Assembly: GCA_029961105.1 (NCBI GenBank)
Contig: JASBVO010000003.1
Location: forward strand, 62,001-126,000
Direction of reading: 5' to 3'
Length of the DNA stretch: 64,000 bases
Source of the DNA: Micrococcus sp.
Lineage (GTDB): Bacteria; Actinomycetota; Actinomycetes; Actinomycetales; Micrococcaceae
Shown: positions 49,051 through 58,764 of the stretch, piece by piece
Layout of the letters: each line of letters starts with the position of its first letter
How positions within the stretch are numbered: the first letter of the stretch is position 1
Made by a program: the position numbers and the translations under genes
The notes under the pieces: model-generated
Told to the model about the DNA's origin: nothing
Seen by the model: only the letters and a program-made list of their open reading frames with translations
Database searches by the model: none

Positions 49051-51297
49051 GTGCCAGAGGCCGTCACGAGCCCTGAGAACGTCCCGGAGACGGAATCCGA
49101 CAAGGACCTCGGAGGTGGAGACGGCAGGGGACGGCACGGTGCCCGGCGGCGCGGCACCTCCCCGGTCGACTGGCCGGTGTTCATCGGCGCGGCAGCCATC
49201 ATCGTGGCCTTCGTCCTGTGGGCCTGGCTGCTTCCCGGCCAGGCCGAGACCGTCATCTTCGGCGCCATGGACTGGGTGGCCACCTACTTCGGCTGGTACT
49301 ACGTCCTGACGGCCGCCATCGTGGTGGTCTTCGTCGTCATCGTGGCCTTCAGCCGGCTGGGACAGACGAAGATCGGGCCGGACCACTCCAAGCCGAAGTA
49401 CAACGTCTTCACCTGGGCGGCCATGCTCTTCGCCGCCGGCATCGGCGTCGACCTGATGTTCTTCGGCATCTCCGGGCCGGCGACCAACTACCTGACGCCC
49501 CCGGACGTGGCGCCCCTCTCCGACGAGGCGGCGCGCATTGCCCCGCTGTGGACGATCTTCCACTACGGCATCCCCGGCTGGGCCATGTACGCGCTGATGG
49601 GGATGGCCTTCGGCCTGTTCGCCTACCGCTACCACCTGCCGCTGAGCATCCGTTCCGCCCTGGCCCCGATCTTCGGCAAGCGCATCCGCGGGGGCGTGGG
49701 CCACACCTTCGAGATCGCCGCCACCATCGGCACCATCTTCGGCATCTCGGTGTCCCTGGGCATCGGCGTGGTGTTCCTGAACTACGGGCTGTCGGCGATG
49801 TTCGGCATTCCCACCTCGATCGCCGTCCAGATCGCCCTCATGGCCCTGGCGGTGTTCATCACGATCCTCTCGACCGTCTCCGGCGTGGACAAGGGCATCC
49901 GCCGCCTGTCCGAGCTCAACGTGGTCCTGGCGATCGTGCTGATGCTGTGGGTGCTGTTCTCCGGGAAGACCCACGAGCTGCTCAACGCGCTGGTCCAGAA
50001 CATCGGCGACTTCTTCTCCCGCTTCCCGTCCATGCTGATGAACACCTTCGCCTACTCGGACGGAGCCCCGGGCTACCCGGCGGACCAGTGGATGGCCGAC
50101 TGGACGTTGTTCTTCTGGGCCTGGTGGATCGCCTGGGCGCCGTTCGTCAGCCTCTTCCTGGCCCGGATCTCGCGCGGGCGGACGCTGCGCCAGTTCGTCG
50201 TCGGCGTGCTCCTGATCCCCTTCGCCTTCATCCTGCTGTGGGTCTCCATCTTCGGCAACGCGGCGCTGAGCTTCTTCGGCGCCGGGGACACGGAGTTCCT
50301 GGAGCTGTCCGTGTCCCTTCCCGAGTCCGGGTTCTTCACCCTGCTCGAGCAGTATCCGGGGGCGGCCTTCACCATCCCGCTCGCCGTCGTGACCGGGCTG
50401 TTCTTCTACGTCACCTCGGCGGACTCCGGCTCCCTGGTGATGGCCAACATGACCTCCAAGCCCTCCGTCAAGGACGAGGACGGCCCGGCCTGGCTGCGCA
50501 TCGTCTGGGCGGTGATCACCGGCGCCCTGACCCTCGTGATGCTGTTCATCGAGGGCGTCTACACCCTGCAGGCAGCCACCGTGATGATCGGCCTGCCCCT
50601 CTCCGTCCTCGTCTACCTCATCATGTTCAGCCTCTGGAAGGTGCTCCGGAGCGAGCGCACGAGCCTGGAGTCGAGGGAGGCCATCCTGCCGGCGCTGCTG
50701 TCCAGCCGTATCCGCGAGGACGGGGACCGCGGCAACTGGCGCCGGCGGCTGGCGCACCGGATGTCCTTCGCCTCGGCCGCGGACGTCACGCGCTTCGTCG
50801 AGGGGACCGCGGCACCGGCCGTGGAGGAGGTCGCCGCGGAACTGCGGTCCATGGGGGCCGACGTCGATTGCCATCGCGGCAGCCACCCCGAGTCCTCCCT
50901 GCCGTACATCGACCTCGTGGTGCGGTTCCCCGAGCAGGAGGACTTCAAGTACCAGGCGTACCCGGTGGAGTACGCGCTGCCGAGCTTCGCGATGAACCTC
51001 TCGGCCGTCAGGGACACCTTCTACCGCCTGGAGATCTTCTCGGCCCACGGCTCGAAGGGCCGGGACATCATGGGCTACACCAAGGAACAGGTCATCTCCG
51101 ACGTCCTCGATGCCTATGACCTGCACATCCTGTACATGTCGATGAACGGCGACCAGGGAGCCCCGACCGGGCCGATCCCGGTGAACGTCCCGCATCAATG
51201 GCCGGACACGGACGCCCCGGCGACGGGCACCCTGCCGGCGGTGGCCGCCGGGAGTACCGCAGACCACTCGAGATCAACGGAGGAGAAGAATGACTGA
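49051..51297 (+). CDS. betT: BCCT-family choline/betaine transporter
   Basis: 748 residues from a GTG with GAGGAAGG upstream. About twelve membrane helices lie within residues 40-545; the BCCT core is seen in GIPGWAMYALMGMAFGLFAYRY, FGISVSLGIGVVFLNYGLS, ADWTLFFWAWWIAWAPFVSLFLARISRGRT and VTSADSGSLVMANM. A cytoplasmic C-terminal tail of about 200 residues, as in BetT proteins, is likely to sense osmotic strength. It imports choline for conversion by the next two genes. It overlaps betB by 8 bases. Confidence 0.93.
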   Translation: MPEAVTSPENVPETESDKDLGGGDGRGRHGARRRGTSPVDWPVFIGAAAIIVAFVLWAWLLPGQAETVIFGAMDWVATYFGWYYVLTAAIVVVFVVIVAFSRLGQTKIGPDHSKPKYNVFTWAAMLFAAGIGVDLMFFGISGPATNYLTPPDVAPLSDEAARIAPLWTIFHYGIPGWAMYALMGMAFGLFAYRYHLPLSIRSALAPIFGKRIRGGVGHTFEIAATIGTIFGISVSLGIGVVFLNYGLSAMFGIPTSIAVQIALMALAVFITILSTVSGVDKGIRRLSELNVVLAIVLMLWVLFSGKTHELLNALVQNIGDFFSRFPSMLMNTFAYSDGAPGYPADQWMADWTLFFWAWWIAWAPFVSLFLARISRGRTLRQFVVGVLLIPFAFILLWVSIFGNAALSFFGAGDTEFLELSVSLPESGFFTLLEQYPGAAFTIPLAVVTGLFFYVTSADSGSLVMANMTSKPSVKDEDGPAWLRIVWAVITGALTLVMLFIEGVYTLQAATVMIGLPLSVLVYLIMFSLWKVLRSERTSLESREAILPALLSSRIREDGDRGNWRRRLAHRMSFASAADVTRFVEGTAAPAVEEVAAELRSMGADVDCHRGSHPESSLPYIDLVVRFPEQEDFKYQAYPVEYALPSFAMNLSAVRDTFYRLEIFSAHGSKGRDIMGYTKEQVISDVLDAYDLHILYMSMNGDQGAPTGPIPVNVPHQWPDTDAPATGTLPAVAAGSTADHSRSTEEKND

Positions 51298-52783
51298 GAA
51301 GACAGCGGGCATCGCGACCCTGTACATCGACGGCCAGTGGGTGCCGTCGTCCTCGGCAGCGACCAGGACGGTGACCTGCCCGGCCGACGGCACCGAGGTC
51401 GGCATCGTCTCGGAGGCCACCGCAGAGGACACCGAGAAGGCGATCGCCGCAGCCCGCAAGGCCTTCGACTCCCGGGTCTGGGCAGACCGTCCCGCCGCTG
51501 AGCGAGGCGACTTCCTGCTCGACGTCGCCGAGGCGATCCGCCAGCGCAAGGACGAGTTCGCCCGCGCGGAGGCGCTCGACTCCGGCAAGCGCCTGGTCGA
51601 GGCCGAGGGCGACATGGACGACATCATCGCCTGCTTCCGCTACTTCGGGAAGATCGCCGACCAGCACCCGGGGCGCCTGGTGGACGCCGGGGACGCCACG
51701 GTGATCTCCCGGGTCGTCCGTGAGCCCATCGGGGTCTGCGGCATGATCACGCCGTGGAACTTCCCGCTGCTCCAGGCGGCCTGGAAGATCGCCCCGGCAC
51801 TGGCGGCGGGCAACGCGTTCGTCATCAAGCCCGCCGAGCTCACCCCGCACACCACGATCCTGATGATGGACGTGCTCGACACGCTGGGCCTGCCCGCCGG
51901 GGTGGCCAACCTGGTGCTGGGCGACGGCGGCGTGGTGGGTGCACCGCTGTCCTCCCATCCCGACGTCGACATGGTCTCCTTCACCGGCGGCCTCGTCACC
52001 GGCCGGAAGGTCGCCGAGGCGGCGGCGGCCACCATCAAGAAGGTGGCCCTGGAGCTGGGCGGCAAGAACCCGAACGTGGTCTTCGCCGACGCCGACTTCG
52101 AGGCCGCGGTCGACAACGCGCTGAACGCCGGCTTCCTCGACTCCGGGCTGGTCTGCTCCGCCGGCGCCCGGCTGATCGTGCAGGACACCATCGCCGAGCG
52201 GTTCGTCGACGAGCTCGTCCGCCGCGCAGAGGGAATCGTGATGGGCGGCCCGCTGGACGAGAAGGCCGAGACCGGCCCCCTGATCTCCGCGGCCCACCGC
52301 GACAAGGTCACCGACTACGTCCGCCGCGGGATCGAGGAGGGTGCCCGGCTGCGGACCGGCGGGCACTGGGGCGGGCCCGAACACGAGGAGGGGTGCTTCT
52401 ACGCGCCCACCGTGCTGGACCAGTGCACCTCGGGGATGTCCGTGGTCGTCGAAGAGGGCTTCGGGCCGGTCATCACGGTCGAGACCTTCTCGACCGAGGA
52501 GGAGGCCATCCGGATCGCCAACGACACCGAGTACGGCCTGGCCGGCGCCGTGTGGACCTCCGACGCGGGCACGGCCAACCGCGTCTCCCGGCGCCTGCGC
52601 CACGGCACCATCTGGATCAACGACTACCACCCGTACCTGCCGCAGGCCGAGTGGGGCGGCTTCAAGATGTCCGGGGTGGGCCGCGAGCTGGGCGCCAGCG
52701 GGCTCGAGGAGTACACCGAGGCCAAGCACATCTACCAGAACACCGAACCGGCCGTGTCCCACTGGTTCCCCCGGAAGAACTGA
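51290..52783 (+). CDS. betB: betaine-aldehyde dehydrogenase
   Basis: 497 residues, starting inside the end of betT. It oxidises betaine aldehyde to glycine betaine with NAD(P)+. ALDH motifs: GVCGMITPWNFPLLQAAWK (Asn), VIKPAELTP, FTGGLVTGRK, the catalytic Glu in LELGGKNPN and the catalytic Cys in SGLVCSAGARL. EEGFGPVITV and PYLPQAEWGGFKMSG complete the family signature. The operon supports the BetB call over other aldehyde dehydrogenases. Confidence 0.92.
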   Translation: MTEKTAGIATLYIDGQWVPSSSAATRTVTCPADGTEVGIVSEATAEDTEKAIAAARKAFDSRVWADRPAAERGDFLLDVAEAIRQRKDEFARAEALDSGKRLVEAEGDMDDIIACFRYFGKIADQHPGRLVDAGDATVISRVVREPIGVCGMITPWNFPLLQAAWKIAPALAAGNAFVIKPAELTPHTTILMMDVLDTLGLPAGVANLVLGDGGVVGAPLSSHPDVDMVSFTGGLVTGRKVAEAAAATIKKVALELGGKNPNVVFADADFEAAVDNALNAGFLDSGLVCSAGARLIVQDTIAERFVDELVRRAEGIVMGGPLDEKAETGPLISAAHRDKVTDYVRRGIEEGARLRTGGHWGGPEHEEGCFYAPTVLDQCTSGMSVVVEEGFGPVITVETFSTEEEAIRIANDTEYGLAGAVWTSDAGTANRVSRRLRHGTIWINDYHPYLPQAEWGGFKMSGVGRELGASGLEEYTEAKHIYQNTEPAVSHWFPRKN

Positions 52784-52805
52784 ACGATTGGAGAATGACG
52801 TCAAC

Positions 52806-54368
52806 GTGACCGAGAAGACCTATGACTACATCGTCGTCGGCGGCGGATCGGCCGGCGCCGTGGTGGCAGCCCGCCTGAGTGAGGACCCGCAGGTCACCGT
52901 GGCCCTGCTGGAGGCCGGCCCCACGGACATCGACAAGGACGAGGTGCTGCAGCTCAATCGCTGGCCCGAGCTGCTGGAGTCCGGCCTGGACTGGGACTAC
53001 CCGATCGAACCGCAGGAGAACGGCAACTCCTTCATGCGCCACGCCCGCGCCAAGGTGCTGGGCGGCTGCTCCTCCCACAACTCCTGCATCGCCTTCCATC
53101 CCCCGGCAGAGGACATGGACCTGTGGGAGGAACTCGGCGCCGAGGGCTGGAACGCCAAGACCATGCTGCCGCTGATCAAGCGGCTGGAGACCAACGAGAA
53201 CTCCGGCGACCACCACGGGACGGACGGCCCAGTGGAGCTGATGAACGTGCCCCCGAAGGATCCGGTGGGCGTGGCCCTGCTGGAGGCCTGCGAGCAGCAG
53301 GGGATCCCGAAGGTCCAGTACAACAGCGGCCGCACCGTGGTCAACGGCGCGGGCTTCTTCCAGATCAACTCGAAGAAGGACGGCACCCGCGCCTCGTCGT
53401 CGGTGTCCTACCTGCACCCCATCATGGACCGCGAGAACCTGGACATCCTCACCGACCACTGGGTCTCGAGGATCCTGTTCGACCAGGACCGGCGTGCCAT
53501 CGGCGTCGAGTACCTGGACAATCCGTTCGACCGTGCCTCCACCCTGAAGGCCAGCCGTGAGGTGATCGTCTCCGCGGGCGCCATCGACACCCCCAAGCTG
53601 CTGATGCTCTCGGGCATCGGCCCGGCCGAGCACCTGGCCGAGCACGGCATCGACGTGCTGGTCGACTCCCCCGGTGTCGGCTCGAACCTGCAGGACCACC
53701 CCGAGGCGGTGATCTCCTGGGAGGCCAAGGTCCGCATGACCCGGGAGGCCACCCAGTGGTGGGAGATCGGCATCTTCTCGCCCACGGAGGACGGCCTGGA
53801 CCTGCCGGACCTGATGATGCACTACGGTTCCGTGCCGTTCTCCATGCACACCCGTCGCCACGGCTACCCGACGGCCGATGAGAGCTTCGCGCTGACCCCC
53901 AACGTCACGCACGCGAAGTCCCGCGGCACCGTGCGGCTGCGCTCGCGCGACTACAAGGACAAGCCCATGGTGGATCCCCGGTACTTCACCGACCCCGAGG
54001 GCTACGACATGGGCATCGCGGTGGCGGGCATCAAGCTGGCCCGGAAGATCGTCGCCCAGCCGGCCATGGCGCAGTACGCCGGCCGCGAGCTGTTCCCGGG
54101 CCCGGAGGTGCAGTCCGATGAGGAGATCGCCGAGTACGTGGCGAAGACCCACAACACCGTCTACCACCCGGCCGGTTCCTGCCGGATGGGCGCGGTCGAC
54201 GACGAGATGTCCCCGCTGGACCCGCAGCTGCGTGTCAAGGGCGTCTCCGGGCTGCGCGTCGTGGACGCCTCGGCCATGCCGCAGCTGGTCGCGGTGAACC
54301 CCAACATCACCACGATGCTGATGGGCGAGCGGGCCTCGGACCTGATCAAGGCCGCGCAGCAGGGCTGA
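52806..54368 (+). CDS. betA: choline dehydrogenase (GMC oxidoreductase)
   Basis: 520 residues from GTG 52806, 22 bp after betB. It oxidises choline to betaine aldehyde. The FAD motif is YDYIVVGGGSAGAVVAARLSED; the second GMC signature is SAGAIDTPKLLMLSGIGP; the catalytic His lies in VYHPAGSCRMG and the Asn in VAVNPNITTMLMGERASD. The HNSCIAFH stretch marks the substrate loop. With betT and betB it completes glycine betaine synthesis for osmoprotection. A terminator follows. Confidence 0.93.
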   Translation: MTEKTYDYIVVGGGSAGAVVAARLSEDPQVTVALLEAGPTDIDKDEVLQLNRWPELLESGLDWDYPIEPQENGNSFMRHARAKVLGGCSSHNSCIAFHPPAEDMDLWEELGAEGWNAKTMLPLIKRLETNENSGDHHGTDGPVELMNVPPKDPVGVALLEACEQQGIPKVQYNSGRTVVNGAGFFQINSKKDGTRASSSVSYLHPIMDRENLDILTDHWVSRILFDQDRRAIGVEYLDNPFDRASTLKASREVIVSAGAIDTPKLLMLSGIGPAEHLAEHGIDVLVDSPGVGSNLQDHPEAVISWEAKVRMTREATQWWEIGIFSPTEDGLDLPDLMMHYGSVPFSMHTRRHGYPTADESFALTPNVTHAKSRGTVRLRSRDYKDKPMVDPRYFTDPEGYDMGIAVAGIKLARKIVAQPAMAQYAGRELFPGPEVQSDEEIAEYVAKTHNTVYHPAGSCRMGAVDDEMSPLDPQLRVKGVSGLRVVDASAMPQLVAVNPNITTMLMGERASDLIKAAQQG

Positions 54369-54400
54369 CGCCCCCGCACCCTGCCTCCAGGACACTCCGC

Positions 54401-54436
54401 GCCGGGTGGCCTCCCACGCCGTGGGGGCCACCCGGC
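54401..54436. terminator. two-tier hairpin after betA
   Basis: Outer GCCGGGTGGCC/GGCCACCCGGC and inner CCCAC/GTGGG around GCC. It separates betA from the convergent lipoprotein gene by position and can serve both. Confidence 0.75.
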
Positions 54437-54439
54437 CTG

Positions 54440-55075
54440 TCAGAAGGTCTGGTACCCGCCGCGGCTCATGAAGACACCGTGGCCCGTCCGTGCGTTCCAG
54501 CACGCCAGCCCGTCCTCCTCGGCGGCGCAGACGTCGTCGCCGATGTAGGCGGCCTGCCCGTACTCCAGCACCTGCGGTGGGTGCTCGCGGTACAGGTCCG
54601 ACGCCGGCTCGCCCGCCGCGTCGATGGCCGGCCTCGTGCCCTCGCTGAGGTCGAACCACCACCGGGGGCCCTGCTCCGTGGAGCCGTACTGTTCCTCTGC
54701 CTTGTAGGACTTCACGCCGCAGCCGTGCGCGAGGCGGCCGAACTCGCAGTAGATGTTGCCCGAGGGCGTCTGCAGCGCGGACCGCGGGGCGCCGTCCTGG
54801 TCGTGCAGGACCTCCAGCTCGAACGCGGCGTCCGGGATCGGCCCTCCCGCCAGCGGGTGCAGTCCCTTCGGGTCGATGCCGGGGCTCGAGCTCACCGGCA
54901 AGGGGCTGCTCGTGTACGTCCTCGTCTCCGGCTCGGTGGCCGACGTCGGCCCGGGACTGGCCGTGACCGTGACGGTCTGCGTGGGCCCGGAACCCGCTCC
55001 GCAGGCGCTGGCCATGAGAACGACGCCTGCGGCCGCAAGGATCATGAGGGCGCGTGTCCCGGTCGAGGCTGGCAT
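54440..55075 (-). CDS. hypothetical lipoprotein
   Basis: 211 residues. The signal peptide (ALMILAAAGVVLMASAC) ends in a Cys in a lipobox-like context. A Thr/Ser/Pro-rich linker of about 45 residues follows. The folded part (about 75-211) has TPSGNIYCEFGRLAHGCGVKSY and a repeated CAAEEDGLACW, with four Cys that could form two disulphides. Actinobacterial exported proteins with SGNIxC motifs are common but uncharacterised. It is likely displayed outside the cell membrane; the function is unknown. Confidence 0.7.
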   Translation of the reverse strand: MPASTGTRALMILAAAGVVLMASACGAGSGPTQTVTVTASPGPTSATEPETRTYTSSPLPVSSSPGIDPKGLHPLAGGPIPDAAFELEVLHDQDGAPRSALQTPSGNIYCEFGRLAHGCGVKSYKAEEQYGSTEQGPRWWFDLSEGTRPAIDAAGEPASDLYREHPPQVLEYGQAAYIGDDVCAAEEDGLACWNARTGHGVFMSRGGYQTF

Positions 55076-55202
55076 GGGCCCATCCTAAGGGGGCGACCGG
55101 ACGGGAGTCCGTCGGCCATGTACGCACCCCGGTCCCGTTCAGTACCGTGGCGGACACCGTTGCCGCGGGGTGCATCCCGGGGCCAGGACGCAGGAGGACA
55201 GC

Positions 55203-55412
55203 ATGGCCAACAACGTCTACAACGTCACCGAGATCGTCGGGACGTCACCCGACGGTGTCGACACCGCGGTCACCAATGCCATCACCGAGGCATCGAAGAC
55301 GCTGCGGAACCTGGACTGGTTCGAGGTCCAGTCCATCCGCGGCCGCGTCGAGGGCGACCGGATCGCCGACTGGCAGGTGACCATCAAGCTCGGCTTCCGG
55401 CACGAGGGCTGA
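55203..55412 (+). CDS. dodecin (flavin-binding protein)
   Basis: 69 residues from the ATG at 55203 (AGGAGGACAGC). NVYNVTEIVGTSPDGVDTAV, the RNLDWFEVQSIRGRV strand and DWQVTIKLGFR match dodecins, which assemble as 12-mers and store or buffer flavins. Residue Trp in LDW is in the place used for flavin stacking. Its end overlaps the convergent ICMT-like gene by 29 bases. Confidence 0.92.
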   Translation: MANNVYNVTEIVGTSPDGVDTAVTNAITEASKTLRNLDWFEVQSIRGRVEGDRIADWQVTIKLGFRHEG

Positions 55413-55914
55413 CACCCGGCGGACGGACCTCGGCCATCGTCCCCTCCCGCAGGCGGGCGGCGGAGCGCCGGTCCAGCCACCGCGGCACCGAGGCGCAGTA
55501 GTCCTCGTACTCGGCACCGAAGATCTCACGCAGGGCTCGTTCCTCGGCGGGGATCTGGGTGCGGTCCATCAGCAGACCGAAAGCCACCACCGGCACCCAC
55601 GCCATCCACCGCCCCCGCCTGGCGGCCTGCGCCGCCAGCAGCCCCGTCATGCCCAGGTACATCGGGTTGCGGGTGACCAGGTTCGGCCCGCTGGTCACCA
55701 ACGTGGTCGCCCGCTCCGGTTCCCTCGGGTCGACCGTGGTGCGGTACACCAGGAACTGTGCCGCGGCTCCCACCATCATGGCCACCGAGGCGGTGCCCAC
55801 CGTCTGGCCCACGGCGCGCCGCACCGGTCCCGGGCTGGCCCGTGCCGGCACGAGACGCTGTACGACGGCGGCGGCCAGCAGCAGGACCGGGGGGTGAATC
55901 CGTTGGTTCGCCAT
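55384..55914 (-). CDS. isoprenylcysteine carboxyl methyltransferase (ICMT)-family membrane protein
   Basis: 176 residues from the ATG at 55914. TLVTSGPNLVTRNPMYLGMTGLLAAQ and IFGAEYEDYCASVPRW are typical of the ICMT/PEMT family of membrane methyltransferases, with the NPxYxG and EERxLxxxFGxEYxxY elements that bind SAM. There are three to four hydrophobic segments. The substrate is unknown, as bacteria lack the prenylated proteins used in eukaryotes. Tail-to-tail overlap with dodecin. Confidence 0.8.
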   Translation of the reverse strand: MANQRIHPPVLLLAAAVVQRLVPARASPGPVRRAVGQTVGTASVAMMVGAAAQFLVYRTTVDPREPERATTLVTSGPNLVTRNPMYLGMTGLLAAQAARRGRWMAWVPVVAFGLLMDRTQIPAEERALREIFGAEYEDYCASVPRWLDRRSAARLREGTMAEVRPPGVSPRAGSRA

Positions 55915-55996
55915 GGACAGATTGTGCGGGGGCGGGCGCCGCGGCGCCAGAGGTGGTCCGTGGCGACGGGGCGACGGCGGGTGTGGCACGTCGGAG

Positions 55997-57652
55997 TCAG
56001 AGTTCGCTGACCTGGCCGGCCTCGACGTTCCACCGCCGGTCCGTCCGCACGGTGGCGAGCATCCGCCGGTCGTGCGTGACCAGCAACAGTGCCCCGTCGT
56101 AGGACTCCAGGGCCTGCTCCAGTTGCTCGATGGCCTCCAGGTCGAGGTGGTTCGTCGGTTCGTCCAGGACCAGCAGGTTGACCCCGCGCGCCTGCAGCAG
56201 CGCCAGCCCGGCACGGGTCCGCTCACCGGGCGAGAGCTCGTCCACGGGTCGGTTGACGTGGTCGGCCCTGAGCCCGAACTTGGCCAGTAGCGTCCGCACC
56301 TCGCCTGAGCCCAACTCAGGGACCAGCGCCTCGATGACCGTCGCGAGCGCGCCGGCACCGGCCAGCAGGGACCGCGCCTGGTCGATCTCCCCGATCCGCA
56401 CGCTCGCGCCGAGGCTGGCGGTTCCCTCGTCCGGCCGCTGCCGGCCCAGGAGTCCGCGCAGCAGGGTCGACTTGCCGGCGCCGTTCGGACCGGTGATGCC
56501 GATGCGCTCCCGCGCGTTCACCTGCAGGGACACGGGCCCGAGCGTGAACGCCCCCTGCCTGAACACCGCGGCGCTCAGCGTCGAGACCACCGAGCTCGAG
56601 CGCGGCGCCGCACCGACGGTGAACTCGAGCCGCCACTCCTTGCGCGGCTCCTCCACCTCCTCGAGCCGCGCGATCCGGCTCTCCATCTGCCGCACCTTCT
56701 GGGCCTGCTTCTCACTGGACTCGGTTGAGGCCCGGCGCCTGATCTTGTCATTGTCGGGGGCCTTCCGCAGCGCATTGCGGACGCCCTGGCTCGACCACTC
56801 CCGCTGGGTCCTGGCACGTGCGACGAGGTCGGCCCTCTGGCCGGCGTACTCGTCGTAGCGCTCCCGCAGGTGCCGGCGGAGGGTCTCCCGTTCCTCGAGA
56901 TACGCGTCGTACCCGCCGCTGTAGACGCGGTTCGAATGCTGCACGAGGTCCAGCTCCAGCACTCGCGTCACGCAGCGGGCCAGGAACTCGCGGTCGTGGC
57001 TGACCAGCACCACACCGCCGCGCAGTCCGCGCACGAAGGCCTCGAGCCGCTCGAGGCCGTCCAGGTCGAGGTCGTTGGTGGGCTCATCCAGCAGCACGAT
57101 GTCGAAGCGGGACAGCAGCAGCGCGGCCAGGCCCACCCGGGCCGCCTGTCCGCCGGAGAGCGAGGTCATCGGCGTCTGCTCGACCGGCGTGCCCTGGAGG
57201 TCGAAGCCGAGCTCGGCGAGGACGAGCGGAGTCCTCTCGTCGAGGTCGGCTGCTCCGCTGGCCAGCCAGCGGTCGAGCGCGGACGCGTAGGCGTCGTTCG
57301 CGGCCTCGGCATCGGCCGGGTCGGCGAGCGCCTCGGCCGCCTCGTTCATCTGCCGGGTGGCGTCGGCGCATCCGGTCCGGCGGGCGATGTAGTCGGCGAT
57401 GGTCTCACCGGCCACGCGTTCGTGCTCCTGGGGCAGCCACCCCACGAACGCGTCCGCGGGCGCGAGCGACACCGTGCCGGCCTGCGGTTCACGGATGCCG
57501 GCGAGCAGCGTGAGCAGCGTCGACTTCCCGGCGCCGTTCGCCCCGACCACTCCGACCACGTCACCGGGCGCGACGGTCAGGTCCAGCGAGTCGAAGAGCG
57601 TGCGGTGGCCGTAGCCACCGGCCAGTCCGGTCGCCACCAGTGTTGCGGTCAT
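55997..57652 (-). CDS. ABC-F family ATP-binding protein
   Basis: 551 residues from an ATG after AGGAGTGAACG. Two ABC ATPase domains without membrane segments: the first with VGVVGANGAGKSTLLTLLAG and LSGGQAARVGLAALLL, the second with ITGPNGAGKSTLLRGLLG and LSPGERTRAGLALLQ, joined by a charged linker of about 80 residues. This matches ABC-F proteins that act on ribosomes, either as translation factors or in antibiotic protection. The subclass is unclear. Single gene. Confidence 0.9.
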   Translation of the reverse strand: MTATLVATGLAGGYGHRTLFDSLDLTVAPGDVVGVVGANGAGKSTLLTLLAGIREPQAGTVSLAPADAFVGWLPQEHERVAGETIADYIARRTGCADATRQMNEAAEALADPADAEAANDAYASALDRWLASGAADLDERTPLVLAELGFDLQGTPVEQTPMTSLSGGQAARVGLAALLLSRFDIVLLDEPTNDLDLDGLERLEAFVRGLRGGVVLVSHDREFLARCVTRVLELDLVQHSNRVYSGGYDAYLEERETLRRHLRERYDEYAGQRADLVARARTQREWSSQGVRNALRKAPDNDKIRRRASTESSEKQAQKVRQMESRIARLEEVEEPRKEWRLEFTVGAAPRSSSVVSTLSAAVFRQGAFTLGPVSLQVNARERIGITGPNGAGKSTLLRGLLGRQRPDEGTASLGASVRIGEIDQARSLLAGAGALATVIEALVPELGSGEVRTLLAKFGLRADHVNRPVDELSPGERTRAGLALLQARGVNLLVLDEPTNHLDLEAIEQLEQALESYDGALLLVTHDRRMLATVRTDRRWNVEAGQVSEL

Positions 57653-57771
57653 CGTTCACTCCTGTCCCGGGCCGGAAGCGTCTGCTCCGCCACCTCCAGT
57701 GTCCACCACGTCCCCTGCGCCCGCGGTGCCCACCGCGGGCGAGCGCGCCGGGACTACGGGACACTGGTCGT

Positions 57772-58212
57772 ATGAAAGACCTGCACGTGCCCCCCGGACC
57801 CGGCGCTCCCCGCGGCCTCACCGTGCCGGCGGGCGAGTTGGTCGAGCAGTTCTCCCATGCCTCCGGCCCGGGGGGCCAGGGCGTCAACACTGCGGACTCC
57901 CGCGTGCAGCTCAGTCTCGATCTCGGCACCACGACGGCCCTGAGCGAGGCCCAGCGGGTGCTCGCGCTCGATCGGCTCGCGGCGAGGTTGTCCGGCACCG
58001 TGCTCACCCTCAGCGCCGCCGAACACCGGTCCCAGCGACGCAACCGAACCGCGGCACGCGAACGTCTCGCCGGGATCCTCCGTGAGGCCGTCGTTCCCCC
58101 GGTCCCCCGCCGGTCAACGAGGCCCACGCGTGGTTCGAAGCGCCGGCGGCTCGACGCGAAGCGCAGGCGCGCCGAGGTCAAGCAGAATCGGCGGCGGCCG
58201 CATGCCGACTGA
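57772..58212 (+). CDS. arfB: alternative ribosome-rescue aminoacyl-tRNA hydrolase
   Basis: 146 residues from the ATG at 57772. The catalytic GGQ motif lies in SHASGPGGQGVNTADSRVQL, and the C-terminus is a Lys/Arg-rich tail (RRSTRPTRGSKRRRLDAKRRR) that enters the mRNA channel. This is the ArfB/YaeJ layout, which releases peptides from ribosomes stalled without a stop codon. The alternative is a minor RF-like protein, but the size and tail favour ArfB. Confidence 0.9.
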   Translation: MKDLHVPPGPGAPRGLTVPAGELVEQFSHASGPGGQGVNTADSRVQLSLDLGTTTALSEAQRVLALDRLAARLSGTVLTLSAAEHRSQRRNRTAARERLAGILREAVVPPVPRRSTRPTRGSKRRRLDAKRRRAEVKQNRRRPHAD

Positions 58213-58265
58213 GGCCAGGCGGCCGGCCGCCATCGGCGTTCTTCGGACCTTGTCATGGCCCCGGG

Positions 58266-58284
58266 GCGGGAAGAGAATTCCCGC
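58266..58284. terminator. short hairpin after arfB
   Basis: GCGGGAA and TTCCCGC pair around GAGAA, between arfB and the cupin gene. It could end arfB or act on the cupin leader. Confidence 0.35.
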
Positions 58285-58322
58285 AAGGTTCCGCCCAGAA
58301 CGATGACGCGAAGGAGATACCG

Positions 58323-58685
58323 ATGCCGGACCATGAGGTGAGGAATGTCTCGGCTCCCGACGAGGTGCGGGAGTTCCCGCTGGGCAAGGGTGAGATCGTC
58401 AACATCGGCGGCGGCCAGGTTGCCCGGATGACCCTGCAGCCGGGATGGAGATGGTCCGAGCACGTCAGGCCCGTGGCGGGCACCGACCTCTGCCAGGCGC
58501 CACATTTCCAGTACGTGATCTCAGGCCAGGTGCGCGTCCGGATGTCCGGTGGCGACGAGTTCGACGTCGGGGCCGGGGACGTGGTGCTCCTGCAACCGGG
58601 CCACGACGCCTGGGTGGTCGGGGACGAGCCCGTGACGGTGGTTGATTGGGGCGGCGCGCACGTCTGGGGCAAGCCCCAGGGCTGA
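58323..58685 (+). CDS. small cupin-domain protein
   Basis: 120 residues from an ATG with AAGGAG upstream. A single cupin barrel: MTLQPGWRWSEHVRPVAGTDLC then FQYVISGQVRVRMSGGDEFDVGAGDVVLLQPGHDAWVVGDEPVTVVDWGGAHVWG. Of the usual metal ligands only some are kept: His in SEHV and His in PGHDAW. A binding or regulatory function is possible; no substrate is known. It is a single gene. Confidence 0.8.
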   Translation: MPDHEVRNVSAPDEVREFPLGKGEIVNIGGGQVARMTLQPGWRWSEHVRPVAGTDLCQAPHFQYVISGQVRVRMSGGDEFDVGAGDVVLLQPGHDAWVVGDEPVTVVDWGGAHVWGKPQG

Positions 58686-58764
58686 GCCAAATCTCAGGGG
58701 TTGAAGCGGAACTCCACCGCGTCGCCGCAGGTACCGGCTGCTCGCAGGACGGCCGCCGTTGCGG